NCBI GenBank assembly: GCA_041667115.1 | Contig: JBAYFO010000010.1 | Coordinates: 12,279 to 76,278 of the forward strand | Direction: 5' to 3' | Length of the DNA stretch: 64,000 nt | DNA from: UBA1563 sp041667115 | GTDB taxonomy: Bacteria; Bacteroidota; Ignavibacteria; Ignavibacteriales; Ignavibacteriaceae | In this document: piece by piece, positions 34,932 to 44,115 of the stretch | Layout of the letters: the number at the start of each line of letters is the position of its first letter | How positions within the stretch are numbered: position 1 is the stretch's first letter | Notes under the pieces: generated by a model | The model's input: only the letters and a program-made list of their open reading frames with translations | Told to the model about the DNA's origin: nothing | Databases searched by the model: none | Translations under genes and position numbers: made by a program

Positions 34932-35867
34932 TCAGAGTTTTATTTCGATTGCCTTGCGGACAAATCCGTCAGCAAGTTCCAATCTTTTGCGAGCTTCTTC
35001 AACCGAGACTTCCGCTTTGATCATAACTAATGCAGATTTAACATGCCATTCAGCTTTAACCAAAAAGGAGGTTGCGGTCTCATAATCAACGCCGGTTATT
35101 GTCATTACAATTCGTTTTGCTCGCTCGATTAATTTTTTATTCGTCATCTGCAAGTCTATCATCATATTCTCATAGACTTTTCCCATCCGGATCATAGAGG
35201 CAGTAGTTAGCATATTTAAAACTAATTTTTGCGCAGTTCCACTTTTCATTCTTGTTGAACCCATAACAACTTCTGGCCCAACGTAGGGACAAATTGCTAC
35301 ATCAACTTCTTTAATATCAAACTTACTTCTGGGATTACATGTAACGTAAAGCGTTGTTGCACCAAGTTCTTTTGCTTTTTTTACTGCACCGATAACATAC
35401 GGAGTGCGTTTGCTGGCAGCGATTCCACAAACAACATCTTTCGGTGTAACCGATGCTTTTAAAACATCAGCGGCACCATTTTCTTCATGATCTTCAGCTC
35501 CTTCCTGAGAAACAAACATTGCTTCTCTTCCGCCGGCAATAAATCCTTGTACTAATTCCGGAGGAGTTCCATAAGTTGGCGGACATTCTGAAGCATCAAC
35601 AACTCCAAGCCTTCCACTTGTTCCGGCTCCAAAGTAAAACAACCTTCCCCCATTTTTAAATGCTTTAACAATTAGTTCAACAGCCTCTTCAATAAATGGG
35701 AGTTCTTGTTCAACCGCCAAAGGAACCAGCTTATCTTCTTCATTTATAATTTTTAATATTTCAGAAGTTGGGCTAGCATCGATTTCCATTGAATGCGGAT
35801 TTCGTTGTTCGGTTGCTAAACCGGCTATTTCATGGAAAAATTTTTGTGTGTCGAGTATATGAGCCAT
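34932..35867 (-). CDS. murQ: N-acetylmuramic acid 6-phosphate etherase
   Basis: Cleaves the lactyl ether of MurNAc-6-phosphate to GlcNAc-6-phosphate and D-lactate during cell-wall recycling. 311 residues with an SIS domain: FYFGAGTSGRLGVVDASECP near residue 76 and GSTRMKSGTAQKLVLNM near 200 are the MurQ signatures. Cytoplasmic. The start A is shared with the stop of rsmG (TAATG), so the two are translationally coupled. No MurNAc kinase or transporter gene is next to it. Confidence 0.96.
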   Translation of the reverse strand: MAHILDTQKFFHEIAGLATEQRNPHSMEIDASPTSEILKIINEEDKLVPLAVEQELPFIEEAVELIVKAFKNGGRLFYFGAGTSGRLGVVDASECPPTYGTPPELVQGFIAGGREAMFVSQEGAEDHEENGAADVLKASVTPKDVVCGIAASKRTPYVIGAVKKAKELGATTLYVTCNPRSKFDIKEVDVAICPYVGPEVVMGSTRMKSGTAQKLVLNMLTTASMIRMGKVYENMMIDLQMTNKKLIERAKRIVMTITGVDYETATSFLVKAEWHVKSALVMIKAEVSVEEARKRLELADGFVRKAIEIKL

Positions 35868-36556
35868 TACTTTTCAATTTCCAAATGAACAAGTTTTTTT
35901 TCTTTCACATTTCTAAGGTTGGTAGGCTTATAGTGAAGATCATAAATAGTTGATTTTTTTATTCGTGGTTTATATTTTGTTTCTGCTTTTTGGAACTCCT
36001 CCGTTAAATCCCCTCCTTTAAGTACAAACAGATGTCCTTTATCTTTAATAAGCGGCAAAGCATAACGAAGGAGAATAATTAATGGCTCGGTCGCACGGCT
36101 CACTATCAGATCAAAGCTGTTTTTGTACTTAGCAATAAATTCCGGGTCTTCAACTCTGCTGTTTTCTGCTTTGATATTATTCAACATTAATTTGTCGATA
36201 AATTCCTCAACCGCAGCAATTTTTTTTCCGGTTGAATCAATTAAAACTCCCTGCAAATCCGGACGCATAATTGCAAGGGGAATTCCGGGGAAACCACCGC
36301 CGGTTCCGATATCAAGGAACCGCGTACATTTCTCGGGAATATATTTTGATATGTAGGATGAAATAAAGATATGATTTTCAACAATTGCATCTACATCTTT
36401 TCTTGAAATAAGATTAACAACTTCATTCTTTTCAACAACCAATTTCGCAAAATAAGCTAATTGTTCCATTTGTGTTGAATCGGGATTATAACCGTTTTCC
36501 CAATAAAAAGATGTAATCTGCTGAAAATATTTTTCTCGAGTATTATTTGTCGCCAT
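35867..36556 (-). CDS. rsmG: 16S rRNA (guanine-527-N7)-methyltransferase
   Basis: SAM-dependent methylation of G527 in 16S rRNA. I take ATG 36556 (MATNNTREKYFQ), giving 229 residues, because an upstream Met at 36628 would overlap mnmG by 50 bases and add an unlike extension. Motifs: EKNEVVNLISRKD, then the SAM site FLDIGTGGGFPGIPLAI, and SRATEPLIILLRYALPL. Lies 22 bases after mnmG, a standard neighbour pair near bacterial replication origins. Confidence 0.95.
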   Translation of the reverse strand: MATNNTREKYFQQITSFYWENGYNPDSTQMEQLAYFAKLVVEKNEVVNLISRKDVDAIVENHIFISSYISKYIPEKCTRFLDIGTGGGFPGIPLAIMRPDLQGVLIDSTGKKIAAVEEFIDKLMLNNIKAENSRVEDPEFIAKYKNSFDLIVSRATEPLIILLRYALPLIKDKGHLFVLKGGDLTEEFQKAETKYKPRIKKSTIYDLHYKPTNLRNVKEKKLVHLEIEK

Positions 36557-36578
36557 ACGGGATCCAAATTGTTTGAAA

Positions 36579-38456
36579 TTACTTGCGCAAATATACCAAT
36601 AAAATTGAAATATCTGAAGCCGTGACACCCGATATTCTGGAGGCTTGACCTATTGAACGAGGTTTTACTTTGAAGAGTTTTTCTCTTCCTTCAGTTGACA
36701 GACTGTTTAAGATTAAATAATTGAAGTTCGAAGGAATGTTCAATGCGTCAAATTTTTCTACTTTTTTTACCACTTCTTCTTGTCTCTTAATATACCCTTC
36801 ATACTTTAATTCGATCTCTAATTGTTCAATGAAGTAATCGCTGTTCTTTATTTCGGAAAGCACAAAATCGTTCTCCGATTTTAGTTGAAGTATTTCTTTT
36901 AACCTTAACTCCGGTCGTTTAACAAGTTTGGCAATAAATTCAGAAGCCTCTGTTTCATTTTCACCAACTTTAACCAGCAAAGGATTTATTTCTTTTGATG
37001 GAATTTTTATTGTTTCCAGCAATTCTCTTCCCGCTAATATTTTTTTCTTCTTCTCTTTTATCTGCACAAAGAGTTCGTCTGAAATTAATTGATATTTGTG
37101 CCCGAAGTAAGATAACCTAAGATCGGCATTATCCTGCCTTAGTAGTAACCGGTGTTCTGCGCGCGAAGTGAACATTCTATACGGTTCTTCCGTCGATTTA
37201 TTTACCAAATCATCGATCATTACGCCGACATAAGCCTCACTCCTTTTTAAAACAAATTCTTCCATCTGTAAAATCTTTGCAGCTGCGTTAATGCCGACAA
37301 CCAACCCTTGCGCAGCTGCTTCTTCATATCCTGAAGTTCCATTTATTTGACCGGCAAAATAAAGTCCTTCAACTAACTTTGTTTCAAGCGTTAAATCCAC
37401 TTGATGAGGGGGAAAAAAATCATATTCAACCGCATAGCCGGGTCGTATCATTTCAACTTCTTCTAATCCTTTAATTTTATGAATGGCTTCCAATTGGACT
37501 TCTGCAGGCAGCGAAGTAGAAAATCCATTTAAATAAATTAGATCGGAATCTAACCCTTCTGGTTCAAGAAATAGATGATGTCTTTCTTTATCTTTAAATC
37601 GAACTATTTTATCTTCAATCGATGGACAATACCGCGGACCGACTCCCTTAATTAATCCTGTAAACATTGGTGATTCATTAAATCCTTTTTCGAGAATACC
37701 GTGAACAGAGGCATCGGTATGAGTAATATGGCAATTTACTTGCGGCAAATAAGGAAATTTCGAAATATCGGTTCTAAAAGAAAAAGGTTGTGGATTTTCA
37801 TCTCCAGCTTGAACTTCCAGAATATCCCAATTGATCGAGTTTTTGTTTAACCTCGGTGGTGTTCCAGTTTTCAACCTGCCAGATTCAAAACCAAGTTGAA
37901 CCAGACACTCAGTTAATCCTGTTGATGGCATTTCTCCAAATCTTCCACCAGAAATTGCTTTTAACCCTGTATGCATTAATCCATTTAAGAATGTTCCGGA
38001 ACAAATGACGACAGCTTTGCAAAGAATCTTTTCATTTTCCGAAGTAACAACTGCTGTGACTTTTTTATTTTCGACCAAAATTTCAACAATAGATTTTTCA
38101 ATAATATCAATGTTTTTGTATGATTCAACAACCTTTATTGCTACTTCAGAATATAACTTTCGATCATTCTGACTTCTTGGAGACCAAACAGCCGGACCCT
38201 TAGAGCGATTCAACATTCTAAATTGAATTCCACTTTGATCCGCAATAATTCCCATTACTCCACCAAGGGCATCAATTTCTCTTACCAAATGTCCTTTGGC
38301 TGTTCCACCAATTGCCGGATTGCAAGACATTCTACCAATGGCTTTTTTCTCCATTGTAACTAACGCAACCTGCAAACCCATTTTTGCAGAAGCGCAAGCA
38401 GCTTCAATTCCCGCATGACCACCACCAACGACAACTACATCATAACCTAAATTCAA
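36579..38456 (-). CDS. mnmG: tRNA uridine 5-carboxymethylaminomethyl modification enzyme MnmG
   Basis: FAD- and folate-dependent enzyme which with MnmE makes (c)mnm5U34 in certain tRNAs. 625 residues, normal length. N-terminal Rossmann FAD motif VVVGGGHAGIEAACA, then IGRMSCNPAIGGTAKGHLV and the signature GTPPRLN; the C-terminal helical region has YEGYIKRQ and the end IGQASRISGVTASDISILLVY. In the cluster mnmE - GNAT - mnmG - rsmG - murQ, with 33 bases between it and the GNAT gene. Confidence 0.97.
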   Translation of the reverse strand: MNLGYDVVVVGGGHAGIEAACASAKMGLQVALVTMEKKAIGRMSCNPAIGGTAKGHLVREIDALGGVMGIIADQSGIQFRMLNRSKGPAVWSPRSQNDRKLYSEVAIKVVESYKNIDIIEKSIVEILVENKKVTAVVTSENEKILCKAVVICSGTFLNGLMHTGLKAISGGRFGEMPSTGLTECLVQLGFESGRLKTGTPPRLNKNSINWDILEVQAGDENPQPFSFRTDISKFPYLPQVNCHITHTDASVHGILEKGFNESPMFTGLIKGVGPRYCPSIEDKIVRFKDKERHHLFLEPEGLDSDLIYLNGFSTSLPAEVQLEAIHKIKGLEEVEMIRPGYAVEYDFFPPHQVDLTLETKLVEGLYFAGQINGTSGYEEAAAQGLVVGINAAAKILQMEEFVLKRSEAYVGVMIDDLVNKSTEEPYRMFTSRAEHRLLLRQDNADLRLSYFGHKYQLISDELFVQIKEKKKKILAGRELLETIKIPSKEINPLLVKVGENETEASEFIAKLVKRPELRLKEILQLKSENDFVLSEIKNSDYFIEQLEIELKYEGYIKRQEEVVKKVEKFDALNIPSNFNYLILNSLSTEGREKLFKVKPRSIGQASRISGVTASDISILLVYLRK

Positions 38457-38489
38457 TTAACTTCGATTTCCTTTCAAATATAAAACGGA

Positions 38490-39041
38490 TTATTTTTCGG
38501 TTCCACGTGAAACAAGATTTTCTTTTAATAAACGAAATTCATACATCTTCTCTTTCAAAAAAGTATTAAAATATACCTTTTCTGAAAATCCAGAATTACA
38601 AAATCCAGATTTTCCCAAAGCTTTTATGGAAGCAATGTTTGATTCAAAAACTATCGCCTTAATAACACTAAGCCCCAAATCCTTGAAACAAAATTGTGAT
38701 ATTATTTCAATTGATCTAGTGATAATTCCCCTGTTGTGATGTTCTCTCCCCAACCAATAACCAATCTCACAAGTTCCAAGTTGATAATTTATTTCTTTCA
38801 CTCCAATTAAGCCGAGCATTTTATCATCGCAAGCATTTGCAATTGCAAAGTGAAATTCTGTTTTCTTGTTTTCCTGTTCATTTGCGAAAAGAATAAAGGA
38901 AATGGCGTTTTCCAACAAGTAAGGAGAAGGAACGGTTGCTAAATATTTCACAATATCAAAATCCTGCAGATAAATAAAGATGTCACCAGCGTCATTCTGC
39001 TTTAGATTTCTAATTTTATATGAATTAAATATAATTTCCAT
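38490..39041 (-). CDS. GNAT N-acetyltransferase (RimJ/RimL type)
   Basis: 183 residues, GCN5-related acetyltransferase of the ribosomal-protein/amino-group RimJ/L branch. Visible pieces: MLGLIGVKEINYQLGTCEIGYWLGREHHNRGIITR segment with the acetyl-CoA loop near GIITRSIEIIS, and FESNIASIKALGKSGF, the typical C-terminal AsN-x(2)-A pattern. It lies between mnmE and mnmG, an unusual interruption of that pair. One parS-like site is embedded in its last codons and another lies just upstream of its start. Confidence 0.9.
   Translation of the reverse strand: MEIIFNSYKIRNLKQNDAGDIFIYLQDFDIVKYLATVPSPYLLENAISFILFANEQENKKTEFHFAIANACDDKMLGLIGVKEINYQLGTCEIGYWLGREHHNRGIITRSIEIISQFCFKDLGLSVIKAIVFESNIASIKALGKSGFCNSGFSEKVYFNTFLKEKMYEFRLLKENLVSRGTEK
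38499..38514. other. parS-like site 1
   Basis: GGTTCCACGTGAAACA matches the ParB-binding consensus TGTTNCACGTGAAACA at every position but the first. It overlaps the 3' coding end of the GNAT gene. Confidence 0.8.
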
Positions 39042-39043
39042 GC

Positions 39044-39059
39044 CGTTCCACGTGAAACT
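39044..39059. other. parS-like site 2
   Basis: CGTTCCACGTGAAACT shares the 14-bp core GTTNCACGTGAAAC with the parS consensus; only the two outer bases differ. It lies in the gap between mnmE and the GNAT gene, 545 bases from site 1 in the same orientation. Confidence 0.78.
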
Positions 39060-39062
39060 TTT

Positions 39063-40424
39063 TTATTTGCCGATACAAAAACGGCTAAATATGTTGTTCA
39101 ATATATCATCCGAAGTGACTTCACCAATAATTTCTCCAAGTGAATTTTCCGCATTTCGTAAATCTACAGAAATAAATTCGCCACTCAATTTTTGCTTTAT
39201 AGCATCTATTGAGTTTTGCAAACATGTTTTGGCTTTTTTCAAATTCTCAAAATGGCGAGAGTTGGAGACAACGGCCGAATGTTCTGAATATGAATTTCCA
39301 CTAAACACTTTAGCATGAAGTTTGGTAAATAAATTGTTTATCCCATAGCCCGTCAAAGCGGAAATATAGACATCTGCCTCCTTTTCGGGAAGGGTTTCAA
39401 GATCTACTTTATTTAAAACAGTAATAACCTTATCACCGGAAGTCAATTGAAGGAGTTCTTCCCGTAATTCTTTTGATATTTTTTGTTGAACATCATTTAT
39501 AAATAAAACAACATCAGCGTTCTTAACCGCTTCCCTACTGCGTAAAACACCCTCTATCTCAATTTCATTCTTTGTTGGGCGAATTCCGGCTGTATCAAAA
39601 AGTCGAAATAAAACTCCGTTAATTGAAACTTCTTCACGAATAACGTCGCGGGTTGTTCCAGGAATTTCACTTACAATTGCTCGCGCTTCTTTTAAAATAT
39701 AATTAAGTAATGATGATTTCCCTACATTCGGAATGCCTACCAAAGCGACGTTAACTCCGTCGCGAATAACTTTGCCAAACGAATACGTTCCAAGCAATTT
39801 ATCAATTTCCGAAATAATCCTTTCAATCATAAGTAGTAGTTTGTCGTGAGCAACGAATTCAACATCTTCTTCGGCAAAATCTAACTCAAGCTCTACAAGC
39901 GAAGATGTATCTATTAACTGTGTTCGCAATTCATGAATTTTTTTTGAAAGCATTCCATCAAGTTGATTTCTTGCACCTCTCAGAGAAGCCTCCGTACGCG
40001 CATTAATAACCTCAACAACCGCTTCTGCTTGTGCAAGATCAAGTTTACCATTTAAGAAAGCGCGCTTCGTAAATTCTCCCGGTTCCGCAATACGCACATC
40101 TCGTTGAAGCAATAATTCAATAATTTTTTTTGTAATAAATTGATTTCCATGCATGCTTATTTCAACACTATCTTCCCCGGTGTATGAGTGTGGCTTACGA
40201 AAAACTGAAACCAAAACATCATCAACAAGATTTTTATTTTCGTCAATGATCTTTCCGTAATGAATTGTGTGTGATCTTGCATCGGCTATTTTTATTTTGC
40301 CGGAAAAGACCGCATCAATTACTTCAAAAGAATTTTTTCCGCTGATGCGAATAATTGAAATAGCACCAACACCTGCGGGTGTGGCTACTGCGGCGATAGT
40401 ATCATCCAGGTTTTGTAAAATCAT
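39063..40424 (-). CDS. mnmE: tRNA modification GTPase MnmE
   Basis: K+-activated GTPase partner of MnmG. I use ATG 40424 (MILQNLDDTIAAVATPAG), 453 residues, matching the conserved N-terminus; an upstream frame to 40577 adds an unrelated hydrophobic stretch. N-terminal folate-binding domain, central helical domain, G1 GIPNVGKSSLLN, G3 DTAGIRPT, G4 NKVD, and the invariant C-terminal CIGK. Divergent from the VapBC-type pair at 40563. The GNAT gene and a parS-like site separate it from mnmG. Confidence 0.97.
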   Translation of the reverse strand: MILQNLDDTIAAVATPAGVGAISIIRISGKNSFEVIDAVFSGKIKIADARSHTIHYGKIIDENKNLVDDVLVSVFRKPHSYTGEDSVEISMHGNQFITKKIIELLLQRDVRIAEPGEFTKRAFLNGKLDLAQAEAVVEVINARTEASLRGARNQLDGMLSKKIHELRTQLIDTSSLVELELDFAEEDVEFVAHDKLLLMIERIISEIDKLLGTYSFGKVIRDGVNVALVGIPNVGKSSLLNYILKEARAIVSEIPGTTRDVIREEVSINGVLFRLFDTAGIRPTKNEIEIEGVLRSREAVKNADVVLFINDVQQKISKELREELLQLTSGDKVITVLNKVDLETLPEKEADVYISALTGYGINNLFTKLHAKVFSGNSYSEHSAVVSNSRHFENLKKAKTCLQNSIDAIKQKLSGEFISVDLRNAENSLGEIIGEVTSDDILNNIFSRFCIGK

Positions 40425-40510
40425 AGTTCGCAAAAATACGGAAAGCGAAAGGGAGTAACAAAGAATTTTAATGGTTGCAATAAATCTCCGGTGAGCCAGC
40501 AAAAATTGAA

Positions 40511-40541
40511 TTGCACAAAAAACTTTATCGATGTATGTTTG
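40511..40541 (+). promoter_or_regulatory. VapBC promoter with overlapping inverted repeat
   Basis: TTG at 40511-40513, exactly 20 bases, then TATGTTTG at 40534-40541, a perfect TAnnTTTG. An inverted repeat ATGTA-N6-TACAT at 40531-40546 overlaps the -7 box and is a likely operator for the antitoxin. Confidence 0.7.
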
Positions 40542-40562
40542 TACATTGAAAAAGGAAGTGTT

Positions 40563-40811
40563 ATGAAAAGAACTCAAATCTATCTTGACGCTGAAATCTT
40601 TGCTGTTTTGAAGGTTGAGAGCAAATTAAAAAAAACAAGAATTTCCAGTTTGATCCGCGAAGCATTGCGAGAAAAATATTCAGTTCAAGAAAAAAAGGCA
40701 CTGGTAATCGATAAAGTTGCGGGGATTTGGAAAGATAGAGATTTTGATGTAGATGATTATGTCCGCGAAAAACGCTCAAACAAAAGAAGAAGATCTTTAT
40801 ATGAAAAATAG
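40563..40811 (+). CDS. Ribbon-helix-helix antitoxin (VapB type)
   Basis: 82 residues from ATG 40563, which follows AAAGGAAG ribosome-binding site; a longer frame from 40491 runs through the promoter and is rejected. The N-terminus KRTQIYLDAEIFAVL is the β-strand of an RHH DNA-binding domain and KKTRISSLIREALREKY the two helices. The C-terminal part (VDDYVREKRSNKRRRSLYEK) is charged and likely wraps the toxin. It overlaps the PIN gene by 11 bases. Confidence 0.9.
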   Translation: MKRTQIYLDAEIFAVLKVESKLKKTRISSLIREALREKYSVQEKKALVIDKVAGIWKDRDFDVDDYVREKRSNKRRRSLYEK

Positions 40812-41181
40812 TGTCCTGCTTGATTCAGATGTTATCATCTGGTTTCTGAGAGGGAGAATTGACATAAAAGAAAAACTTCAGAAATTTTTTTTAGAAGAAA
40901 CACTTTATACAACTCCGGTCTCTGTTGCTGAAATATTTGCGGGGCTTAGACCCAACGAATCCAAAATGATTAAAGAATTTTTTAACCAACTGAACATAAG
41001 CACTATTACTTATGATATCGGCTGTCTCGCAGGTGAATATTTAAATAAATACTCAAAAAGTCATAATGTTGAATTAGGTGATGCCTTAATAGCCGCTTCA
41101 GCACTTACGTTTAATTTAAAACTTTGGACTTTAAATACAAAACATTATCCGATGCTAACATCACAAAATTTAATTGCATAA
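40801..41181 (+). CDS. PIN-domain toxin (VapC type)
   Basis: 126 residues from ATG 40801, inside the antitoxin end. The PIN acidic set is visible: Asp in SVLLDSDVIIWFLRG, Glu in VAEIFAG, Asp in VELGDALIAA; the fourth position is in LWTLNTKHYPM. VapC toxins are Mg2+-dependent RNases that cut tRNA or rRNA and are held by the paired antitoxin. clpB begins 11 bases after its stop and may share the transcript. Confidence 0.92.
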   Translation: MKNSVLLDSDVIIWFLRGRIDIKEKLQKFFLEETLYTTPVSVAEIFAGLRPNESKMIKEFFNQLNISTITYDIGCLAGEYLNKYSKSHNVELGDALIAASALTFNLKLWTLNTKHYPMLTSQNLIA

Positions 41182-41192
41182 GGTTTTAATCA

Positions 41193-43829
41193 ATGGCTTT
41201 CAACTTTAACAAATTTACGGTAAAAGCACAGGAAGTAGTTCAAAACGGAATTGAAATTGCACAAAGTTTCAATAATCAAATTCTGGAACCGGAACATATT
41301 CTTGCCGCATTAGTAGAAGAAAAAGGAAGTATCGCCGACACAATCATCCAAAAAGCCGGTGGAAATTCCGACAGAATAAAAATAAAAGTAAGCGAATTAC
41401 TTGAACGCTTGCCAAAAGTTTCCGGCGCTTCTGCTGGAATTGGCGATCATCAGATGTCGAACAATCTTGCAAAACTATTTGATCAATCTTCCGAAGAAGC
41501 GAAGAACTTAAAAGATGAATTTATTTCTACCGAACATTTACTTCTTGCGCTGGCTAAAGACTCTGGAAAAGTAGGACAATTGCTTCGCGATAACGGAGTA
41601 ACTGCCGATATTATTTTATTAGCTTTAAAAGATGTTCGCGGTACCCAGCGCGTAACCAATCAAAATGCGGAAGATACTTATCAATCACTTAAAAAATTCG
41701 GAAGAGATTTAAATGAACTCGCCCGTGCCGGCAAACTTGATCCGGTTATTGGACGAGATGAAGAAATACGAAGAGTGCTGCAAGTCCTTTCTCGAAGAAC
41801 AAAAAATAATCCCGTTTTAATTGGAGAACCAGGCGTTGGAAAAACCGCAATTGCCGAAGGAATTGCACATCGAATTATTTCCGGCGATGTCCCGGAAAAT
41901 TTAAAAACTAAACGAATCGTTGCACTTGACATGGGGGCGCTTATTGCCGGCACACAATTCCGTGGACAATTTGAAGAACGAATGAAAGCCGTGTTAAAAG
42001 AAGTTCAAGATGCAAACGGCGAAATAATTTTATTTATCGATGAACTTCACACACTTGTTGGCGCAGGTTCTGTACAAGGCTCAATGGATGCAGCAAATAT
42101 TTTGAAGCCTGCACTTGCACGCGGCGAACTACACTGCATTGGCGCCACAACGCTTGACGAATACAAAAAACATATCGAAAAAGATGCCGCACTCGAAAGA
42201 AGATTTCAACCGGTTCTCGTTGATGAGCCGAGCGAAGAAGACGCTATTTCAATTCTGCGCGGATTAAAAGAACGATATGAAGTCCATCACGGAGTGAGAA
42301 TAACTGATGGTGCTATCGTTGCGGCTGTTCAACTTTCTGCACGGTATATTTCGGACCGCTTTCTTCCAGACAAAGCTATTGATCTTGTAGACGAGTCGGC
42401 ATCTAAACTCCGTATTGAAATTGATTCGATGCCGGAAGAACTTGATTCGCTCGAAAGAAAAATTAAACAACTTGAAATAGAACGCGAAGCGTTGAAGCGG
42501 GAAAAAGATGAAGCTTCGGAAAAAAGATTGGAAGAGCTAGAATTAGAAGTCAGTGATTTCGTTGAAGAAAAAAATCAACTTAAACAACATTGGATTTTAG
42601 AAAAAGAAAAAATTCAATCCATCCGTTCAATAAAAAGTGAAATTGAACATGCAAAAACTAATGCCGATAAATTCGAGCGCGAAGGAGATTTAGGCAGAGT
42701 TGCAGAAATCCGTTACGGAACCATCTCTTCTCTTGAAAAAAAATTAAAAGAAGAAACCCTTCTCCTTTCGCAAATTCAAATAAATAAAAAAATGTTGAAA
42801 GAAGAAGTTGATGCTGAAGACATTGCCGAAGTCGTTGCAAAATGGACGGGTATTCCTTTAAACAAAATGCTGGAAGGTGAGCGAAGTAAACTTATCCGGT
42901 TAGAAGAAGAACTGCATAAAAGAATTGTGGGACAAGAAGACGCCGTTGCCTCCGTTGCCAATGCAATCCGGCGTTCACGCGCGGGGCTACAAGATGCTAA
43001 CCGCCCCATCGGCTCATTTATTTTTATGGGAACAACAGGTGTTGGCAAAACAGAACTCGCACGCACTCTTGCGGAATTTCTTTTTGATGACGAACATGCG
43101 ATGATCCGGATTGACATGAGCGAATATATGGAGAAGTTTTCCGTTTCGCGATTGATCGGTGCGCCTCCCGGATACGTTGGTTACGAAGAAGGGGGACAAT
43201 TAACCGAAGCTGTCCGGCGCAAACCATATTCTGTTGTTCTGCTTGATGAAATTGAAAAAGCGCATTCCGATGTATTTAATATTTTGCTGCAAGTGTTGGA
43301 TGAAGGAAGGTTAACCGACAACCAGGGAAGAACGGTAAATTTTAAAAACACTATTGTAATCATGACTTCCAACCTCGGCTCGCATATTATTCACGAACAT
43401 CTTGAACGGATAAACGAAGAGAATATTCAGCAGATAATGGGAGAGCTTCGCATGCTCCTTAGTGATTTGCTTAAGAAAACCATTCGCCCTGAATTTCTTA
43501 ACCGTATTGATGATATTATTCTTTTCAGACCATTAACGAAAAAAGAACTGCGAAAAATTGTTGATATTCAAATAGAGAAAGTTCAAAAGATGTTGCATGA
43601 TAAAAACATTAGCTTGGCACTAAGCGATGATGCAAAAGATTGGCTTGCGGAACTTGGTTATGATGTTGCGTATGGTGCACGTCCGCTTAAGAGAATTATC
43701 CAACGGTATTTGATCAATCCCCTATCGCAGGAATTGTTGTTAGGAACTTTTGTAAGCGGCGATACTATTTTAGTTGAGCAGGGAGAAAAAGGAAATTTAA
43801 TATTCAGCAAAAGAGATACTGTTGATTGA
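41193..43829 (+). CDS. clpB: Chaperone disaggregase ClpB
   Basis: Hsp100 hexamer that with DnaK pulls proteins out of aggregates. 878 residues, standard length. Clp-N repeats at the start (FTVKAQEVVQNGIEIA, EPEHILAALVEE), first AAA+ module with GEPGVGKTAIAEGIA, a long middle coiled coil around 410-530 (LERKIKQLEIEREALKREKD) that marks ClpB rather than ClpA/C, second AAA+ with GTTGVGKTELARTLA, and a normal C-terminal region. It follows the VapC-type toxin gene after 11 bases; no heat-shock promoter is obvious. Confidence 0.98.
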   Translation: MAFNFNKFTVKAQEVVQNGIEIAQSFNNQILEPEHILAALVEEKGSIADTIIQKAGGNSDRIKIKVSELLERLPKVSGASAGIGDHQMSNNLAKLFDQSSEEAKNLKDEFISTEHLLLALAKDSGKVGQLLRDNGVTADIILLALKDVRGTQRVTNQNAEDTYQSLKKFGRDLNELARAGKLDPVIGRDEEIRRVLQVLSRRTKNNPVLIGEPGVGKTAIAEGIAHRIISGDVPENLKTKRIVALDMGALIAGTQFRGQFEERMKAVLKEVQDANGEIILFIDELHTLVGAGSVQGSMDAANILKPALARGELHCIGATTLDEYKKHIEKDAALERRFQPVLVDEPSEEDAISILRGLKERYEVHHGVRITDGAIVAAVQLSARYISDRFLPDKAIDLVDESASKLRIEIDSMPEELDSLERKIKQLEIEREALKREKDEASEKRLEELELEVSDFVEEKNQLKQHWILEKEKIQSIRSIKSEIEHAKTNADKFEREGDLGRVAEIRYGTISSLEKKLKEETLLLSQIQINKKMLKEEVDAEDIAEVVAKWTGIPLNKMLEGERSKLIRLEEELHKRIVGQEDAVASVANAIRRSRAGLQDANRPIGSFIFMGTTGVGKTELARTLAEFLFDDEHAMIRIDMSEYMEKFSVSRLIGAPPGYVGYEEGGQLTEAVRRKPYSVVLLDEIEKAHSDVFNILLQVLDEGRLTDNQGRTVNFKNTIVIMTSNLGSHIIHEHLERINEENIQQIMGELRMLLSDLLKKTIRPEFLNRIDDIILFRPLTKKELRKIVDIQIEKVQKMLHDKNISLALSDDAKDWLAELGYDVAYGARPLKRIIQRYLINPLSQELLLGTFVSGDTILVEQGEKGNLIFSKRDTVD

Positions 43830-43894
43830 AGCATGACTGAATGAAAATGAATAGTATCCTCAGTTAAATTCTTGTTTTGGGGGACACGATTTAC

Positions 43895-43968
43895 GAACAA
43901 GGATTAACGAATAGCGATTTTTGATTTTATTTTTAACTTCCAAAATCAAAAATCGTTAATCCTTGTTC
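43895..43968. repeat. Long imperfect hairpin after clpB
   Basis: Left arm GAACAAGGATTAAC (43895-43908) plus GATTTTTGATTTT (43916-43928) pairs with AAAATCAAAAATC (43942-43954) plus GTTAATCCTTGTTC (43955-43968). That is 27 base pairs with a single 7-base bulge (GAATAGC) on one side and a 13-base loop. It could be a bidirectional terminator for clpB and the convergent XRE gene, or a remnant of a palindromic element. Confidence 0.8.
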
Positions 43969-44115
43969 TGAGATCAAAAAAGTATTGGTTGGCGGCTTCG
44001 CCGTGCTAAGGATGAATGACTTTGATTTAGAATCATTTGCTTTTTTCATGCAAACATTCAATCAATCACCTCAAGTTATTTAGTTCATGCATTGCTGGAT
44101 TACTATTTTTAACTA

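Noticed and set aside
36557..36628. N-terminal extension of RsmG
   Set aside because: It overlaps the mnmG 3' end and has no similarity to RsmG; ATG 36556 fits spacing and length.
40491..40562. Upstream start for the VapB-type antitoxin
   Set aside because: It would place the promoter inside the gene; ATG 40563 has the ribosome-binding site and gives the RHH domain at its N-terminus.
40425..40577. N-terminal extension of MnmE
   Set aside because: It adds a hydrophobic stretch unlike the family and runs into the divergent toxin-antitoxin promoter.
43969..44115. tRNA-like GGCGGCTTCGCCG segment
   Set aside because: Only one short stem can be drawn; there is no cloverleaf, T-loop or acceptor stem.
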